Source: Aeromicrobium sp. 9AM (GTDB taxonomy: Bacteria > Actinomycetota > Actinomycetes > Propionibacteriales > Nocardioidaceae). From it: 64,000 nt of DNA. The notes under the pieces are model-generated. The model had not been told where the DNA came from, searched no databases, and saw nothing but the letters and a program-made list of their open reading frames with translations. Of this stretch, positions 60,511 through 64,000 are shown piece by piece. How positions within the stretch are numbered: position 1 is the first letter of the stretch; the number at the start of each line of letters is the position of its first letter. Position numbers and translations under genes: made by a program. The DNA lies in the NCBI RefSeq assembly GCF_902506105.1, contig NZ_LR733304.1:2367832-2431831 (forward strand), read 5' to 3'.

Positions 60511-61860
60511 ATGACGTCCTCCAGCCCCGGCGACCTGCGCGCCGCCCTTGCCGCCGTCCTGCCGTCCGTCCGCGCCGACCTCGAACAGCTGGTCCGGATC
60601 CCGTCCGTCAGCGCTGCGCCCGAGCACGCGGATGACGTAGAGGCGTCGGCCGAGGCCACGCGCGCCTTGTTCGCCGCCGAGGGGTTCGACACGCAGATCC
60701 TGCGAAGCGGCGGCGGGGCTCCCGCGGTGCTGGCCCACAAGCCAGGGCCCCCCGGCACGCCGACGGTGCTGCTGTACGCGCACCACGACGTGCAGCCGGA
60801 GGGCGATCACGACGCATGGGACTCCTCGCCGTTCGAGCCGACGGAGCGCGACGGCCGCCTCTACGGCCGTGGCGCCGCCGACGACAAGGCCGGCATCGCG
60901 GCACACCTCGCTGCGGTACGCGCGCTCGGTGACGCCCTGCCGGTCGGCGTCAAGGTGTTCGTGGAGGGCGAGGAGGAGATCGGGTCGCCGACCCTCGAGG
61001 CATTCATCGGCGAGCACGGATCGCTGCTGGAGGCCGACGTCATCGTGATCGCCGACTCGGGCAACTGGGACATCGGTGAGCCGGCACTGACGACGAGACT
61101 GCGTGGCCTCGTGCGCGCGACCCTCGAGGTCCGCACGCTCCGCCACGGCGTCCACTCCGGGATGTTCGGCGGAGTCGTGCCGGATGCGCTGATGGCGCTG
61201 ACCCGCGTCCTGGCCTCACTGCACGACGACGACGGCTCGGTCGCGGTCGCCGGTCTGGTGACCTCCGAGGCTGCTGACGTCGACTACCCGGAGGACCGGC
61301 TCGCCCACGAGTCAGGCCTCGCCGACGGCGTACGCACGATCGGCACGGGCTCGTACGTCGAGCGCATGTGGACCAAGCCGTCCCTCACGGTGACCGGCAT
61401 CGACGCGCCCAGCACGGCGGCAGCCAGCAACACGCTCGTCCCCGCCGCAACCGCCATGATCTCGATGCGAATCGCGCCGGGTGACACGTGCGAGGCGGCG
61501 TTCGAGCGCCTCCAAGAGCACGTCCTGGCCCATGCTCCCTGGGGCGCGCAGGTCACCCTGACGTACGCGGACGGCGGCGATCCCACGACCCTCGATGCGA
61601 CCGGACCGGCGTACGACGCCGCCCGCGAGGCGATGACGGCGGCCTGGGACGGTGTGGCTCCGATCGACATGGGGGTCGGTGGGTCGATCCCGTTCATCGC
61701 GACGTTCGCCGACGCGTTCCCGCAGGCCTCCGTGCTGGTCACCGGCGTCGAGGACCCCGACACCCGCGCGCACGGCACCAACGAGGGCCTGCACCTCGCG
61801 GAATGGGAGCGCGCCTGCCTCGCCGAGGTCCTGCTGCTGGCCAGGCTCGGCGAGTCGTAG
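60511..61860 (+). CDS. M20-family dipeptidase
   Basis: 449-residue di-zinc peptidase of the carnosinase/CPG2 group. Metal ligands and catalytic residues: LLYAHHDVQPEG (His, Asp), GRGAADDKAGIAAHLAAV (bridging Asp), VFVEGEEEIGSPTL (catalytic Glu-Glu), VIVIADSGNW and the C-terminal DTRAHGTNEGLHLAEWE (His). A dimerisation lid domain lies at about 205-320. No signal peptide. Substrate dipeptide unknown. Confidence 0.92.
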   Translation: MTSSSPGDLRAALAAVLPSVRADLEQLVRIPSVSAAPEHADDVEASAEATRALFAAEGFDTQILRSGGGAPAVLAHKPGPPGTPTVLLYAHHDVQPEGDHDAWDSSPFEPTERDGRLYGRGAADDKAGIAAHLAAVRALGDALPVGVKVFVEGEEEIGSPTLEAFIGEHGSLLEADVIVIADSGNWDIGEPALTTRLRGLVRATLEVRTLRHGVHSGMFGGVVPDALMALTRVLASLHDDDGSVAVAGLVTSEAADVDYPEDRLAHESGLADGVRTIGTGSYVERMWTKPSLTVTGIDAPSTAAASNTLVPAATAMISMRIAPGDTCEAAFERLQEHVLAHAPWGAQVTLTYADGGDPTTLDATGPAYDAAREAMTAAWDGVAPIDMGVGGSIPFIATFADAFPQASVLVTGVEDPDTRAHGTNEGLHLAEWERACLAEVLLLARLGES

Positions 61861-61900
61861 CCCGCGAGCGCGTTGACCCTGTCACGCGCACACTGGACGG

Positions 61901-63058
61901 ATGAAGCGTTGGTCCCTCGTCGCAGTTGCCATGGTCCTGCTGTCCGCAGTCATCGGCCCCGCCTCCGCCCAGCCGACGCGCCCCACGCTGACGGTCACGG
62001 TCGTCAGGTCAGGCCTCGACATCCCGTGGGACGTGGCCTTCCTGCCCGACGGATCGATGCTCTACACCGAGCGGGCCCGCAAGCGCCTCACCCTGCGAGA
62101 GCCCGACGGTGATGAGCGGATCCTGCTCAACGCGCCGCCCGGGATGTGGTCCTCCGGCGAGACCGGTCTGATGTCGGTCGAGGTCGCCGCCGACTTCGCC
62201 ACGACGCACGACATCATCACGTGCCACGGCTTCCAGTCCGGCTCGACCCAGGACGTACGCGTCGTGCGCTGGCACCTTGACGACGCGCTCACCACGGCGA
62301 CGATCAAGCGGACGCTGGTCCGCAGCCTGCCGTCGACGAGCGGGCGGCACGGCGGCTGCGCCCTGCTGAAGGGGCCCGGCAACACGCTCTACATCGGCAC
62401 CGGCGACGCCGCGACCGGCACCAACGCACAGAGCCTGTTCTCCGGCGGCGGCAAGGTCCTGCGGGTCGACGCCTCGACCGGCGGCACACTGCCCGGCAAT
62501 CCGTTCCGGTCCAGCGCCAACCTGATGAAGCGCAAGGTCTTCACGTACGGCCACCGCAACGTCCAGGGTCTCGCCCGTCGCGCCGACGGCAGGGTGTGGT
62601 CGGTCGAGCACGGCAGCTATCGCGACGACGAGGTCAACCTGCTGCACACCGGCGGCAACTACGGCTGGAACCCCGTGCCACGCCGGAGCGGCGACCCTTC
62701 GTACAACGAGGGCGCGAACTCTCCGATGACCGACGACAGCCTGCCGGGCAAACAGATCAAGGCCAGGTGGCGATCAGGTGATCCGACGGTCGCGACCAGC
62801 GGTGCGACCTTCGTCAGCGGATCCGGGTGGGGAGCGTGGAACGGGGCTCTGGTGGTGACGGCGCTCAAGGACACCTCCGTACGCATCTTCCTGCTCAGCT
62901 CGTCCGGCACGCTGCTGGCGACGTGGAAGCCGGCTGTCCTCGACGGCACGTACGGCCGGTTGCGGGCCGCGGTGCGCGGGCCTGACGGCTCGGTCTACCT
63001 GACCACGTCGAACGGCTCGGACGACAAGATCCTGAAGGTCACACCGTCGAGCTCTTGA
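61901..63058 (+). CDS. Secreted PQQ-dependent sugar dehydrogenase-like (Gdh-B/sorbosone type)
   Basis: 385 residues with a Sec signal peptide (MKRWSLVAVAMVLLSAVIGPASAQ, cut after about residue 23). Six-bladed propeller of soluble glucose dehydrogenase: GLDIPWDVAFLPDGSMLYTER, GRHGGCALLKGPGNTLYIGTGDA, YGHRNVQGLARRADGRVWSVEHG and HTGGNYGWNPVPR. The His and Arg typical of the PQQ pocket are present in GRHGG and GHRN. Actinobacterial forms may lack real sugar activity. The end overlaps the convergent TetR gene by 20 bases. Confidence 0.87.
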   Translation: MKRWSLVAVAMVLLSAVIGPASAQPTRPTLTVTVVRSGLDIPWDVAFLPDGSMLYTERARKRLTLREPDGDERILLNAPPGMWSSGETGLMSVEVAADFATTHDIITCHGFQSGSTQDVRVVRWHLDDALTTATIKRTLVRSLPSTSGRHGGCALLKGPGNTLYIGTGDAATGTNAQSLFSGGGKVLRVDASTGGTLPGNPFRSSANLMKRKVFTYGHRNVQGLARRADGRVWSVEHGSYRDDEVNLLHTGGNYGWNPVPRRSGDPSYNEGANSPMTDDSLPGKQIKARWRSGDPTVATSGATFVSGSGWGAWNGALVVTALKDTSVRIFLLSSSGTLLATWKPAVLDGTYGRLRAAVRGPDGSVYLTTSNGSDDKILKVTPSSS

Positions 63059-63647
63059 GCAGGGCACGCATCGTGTCGGCGAAGACCCCGACGTCGATCG
63101 TGCTGTCGAGCGAGCGCAGCGTGCCGAGCCCGATGCCGAGGCTGAGCAGCGTCGTCGCCGCCTGGTCAGGATCGACGACGTCCCCGAGGCCGGCCTCGGT
63201 GGTCACCCGGCGGACCAGCTCGGCGATCGCGGCCCGGATCTCCCGGTGCCGCTTGACGAGCTCGGTCGCGACGTAGGGGCTCTGGCGGGCGATGGCGCCG
63301 AACTCGACCTCGAGGGCGGTCCAGCGCGGCTGACCCAGTCCTTCGCGGGCCCAGGCGGCGAAGGCCTCGATGCGGCCATCGAGGTCGGTGTCCTGCGAGA
63401 ACGCCGTGACGACGCCCTCAATCTGCTCCTCGTGGATGCTGTCGAGCACCGCCATGCAGAGCTGTTCCTTGCCGGCGAAGTTGGAGTAGACCGCGCCCTT
63501 GGAGAAGCCGGCACGCACCGCGACCTTGTCGAGCGACGTCGCGGCGTAGCCGTCCGACAGGAACATCTCGCGTGCGACGACGATGAGCCGCTCGCGCGTC
63601 TGAGCCTGCCGCTCGGCCCTGCTGACCCTCACGTTGTCGACTGCCAC
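63039..63647 (-). CDS. TetR-family regulator facing a flavin monooxygenase
   Basis: 202 residues. HTH in RERLIVVAREMFLSDGYAATSLDKVAVRAGFSKGAVYSNFAGKEQL (about 20-65), C-terminal ligand domain of the TetR_C type. GTG 63647 with AGGAG upstream. The divergent gap of 76 bases contains a 21-base palindrome inside the partner's promoter, so it should repress the monooxygenase gene. Confidence 0.88.
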   Translation of the reverse strand: MAVDNVRVSRAERQAQTRERLIVVAREMFLSDGYAATSLDKVAVRAGFSKGAVYSNFAGKEQLCMAVLDSIHEEQIEGVVTAFSQDTDLDGRIEAFAAWAREGLGQPRWTALEVEFGAIARQSPYVATELVKRHREIRAAIAELVRRVTTEAGLGDVVDPDQAATTLLSLGIGLGTLRSLDSTIDVGVFADTMRALLKSSTV

Positions 63648-63688
63648 AACCGCTCCTCGTCCGTCGGGCCCTGTGGCCCGAGACACTC

Positions 63689-63716
63689 TTGCATCGTACT
63701 CAGATACCGATAGTAT
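63689..63716 (+). promoter_or_regulatory. Promoter of the flavin monooxygenase gene
   Basis: TTGCAT (63689-63694), 16 bases, TAGTAT (63711-63716), seven bases before GTG 63724. RNA should begin at the start codon. The -10 lies inside the palindromic operator. Confidence 0.62.
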
Positions 63717-63720
63717 CTGA
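63700..63720. promoter_or_regulatory. TetR operator at monooxygenase promoter
   Basis: TCAGATAC-CGATA-GTATCTGA, a perfect 8-bp inverted repeat with a five-base centre, covering the -10 box. Confidence 0.75.
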
Positions 63721-63723
63721 AAC

Positions 63724-64000
63724 GTGATCAAAACGGACATCCTCATCGTCGGCACCGGCTTCTCAGGAATGGGCATGGCCATGAAGCTGCGCGAATCCGG
63801 CCGCGGCGACTTCATCGTCATCGAGAAGGCGGACGACGTCGGCGGCACGTGGCGCGACAACACCTACCCCGGCGCCGAGTGCGACATCCAGAGCCACATG
63901 TACTCGTTCTCGTACGAGCTCAACCCCGACTGGAGCCGCGAGTACTCCGCCCAGCCGGAGATCTGGGACTACATGCGGACGGTCGCGAAGAAGAACGCGC
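63724..64000 (+). CDS. FAD-dependent monooxygenase, Baeyer-Villiger type (5' part)
   Basis: First 92 residues only. FAD-binding Rossmann motif ILIVGTGFSGMGMAMKL (GxGxxG), then FIVIEKADDVGGTWRDNTYPGAECDIQSHMYSFS, the typical Baeyer-Villiger/FMO stretch with GGTWRDNTYPG. GTG start 63724 without ribosome site, so probably leaderless. The rest lies beyond the window. Such enzymes oxidise ketones or hydrocarbons; regulated by the divergent TetR. Confidence 0.88.
   Translation, partial: MIKTDILIVGTGFSGMGMAMKLRESGRGDFIVIEKADDVGGTWRDNTYPGAECDIQSHMYSFSYELNPDWSREYSAQPEIWDYMRTVAKKNA

Overview
The window reads as the chromosome of a high-GC Gram-positive bacterium of the Actinomycetes. The order rex-hemA-hemC-hemD-hemB, HAD phosphatase, BldN-type sigma factor, PlsC, epimerase, bS22, HTH, proC is a synteny block known from Mycobacterium and Streptomyces. 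A MidA/NuoD-paralogue pair, a ftsH-fol operon and the actinobacterial families DUF2342, DUF3180 and DUF2520 agree with this. Gene content and codon style suggest Propionibacteriales, perhaps an Aeromicrobium- or Nocardioides-like organism; that placement is inference. I see no rRNA, tRNA, CRISPR array, insertion sequence or prophage. Nearly all of the window is coding, on both strands.

1-8.9 kb: tetrapyrrole synthesis (hemL partial, hemB, cobA-hemD fusion, hemC, hemA) led by the NADH sensor gene rex, whose promoter contains a Rex operator. A secreted lytic transglycosylase and a rifampin ADP-ribosyltransferase sit inside this block. 8.6-21.6 kb: glutaredoxin-like protein, acyl-CoA ligase, HAD phosphatase, a BldN-like sigma factor with an RsbN-like anti-sigma gene behind a BldN-type promoter, PlsC acyltransferase, epimerase, the 33-residue ribosomal protein bS22, a small HTH protein, an HDAC-like deacetylase, proC, two transporters, a TIM-barrel isomerase and a Ppx/GppA phosphatase.

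21.7-27.6 kb: a surface-glycan cluster: multi-spanning membrane protein, methyltransferase, GtrA, GtrB-like glycosyltransferase and a WecD/WecE pair predicted to make dTDP-4-acetamido-4,6-dideoxygalactose. 27.7-35.5 kb: mixed genes, including radA-disA (c-di-AMP and DNA integrity), mutY and a TetR/SMR efflux pair with a double palindromic operator. 35.6-42.9 kb: clpC, lysS, and pantothenate/CoA genes (coaX, panD, panC, DUF2520). 43-48 kb: glycosyltransferase, MidA methyltransferase, pyruvyltransferase-like protein and a stand-alone NuoD paralogue. 50-58.4 kb: a long minus-strand run DUF2342-tilS-hpt-ftsH-folE-folP-NTF2-folB-folK-DUF3180. 58.5-64 kb: PBP4-type DacB, pyrophosphatase, M20 dipeptidase, PQQ-type sugar dehydrogenase, and a TetR regulator facing a flavin monooxygenase that runs off the end.

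Regulatory reading: at least 18 genes have a TANNNT box 6-7 bases before the start codon, the signature of leaderless transcripts. In two divergent pairs the opposing -10 boxes share their TA. SigR/SigH-type promoters (GGAAC-N18/19-GTT) precede clpC and ftsH. Candidates for something not yet described are the MidA + NuoD-paralogue module, in which the quinone-site Tyr is Trp; a 15-bp hairpin that hides the ribosome site and start codon of the gene between them; a TGACGGGTCA repeat array; and two families of dispersed palindromes, one of which entered folP in frame.
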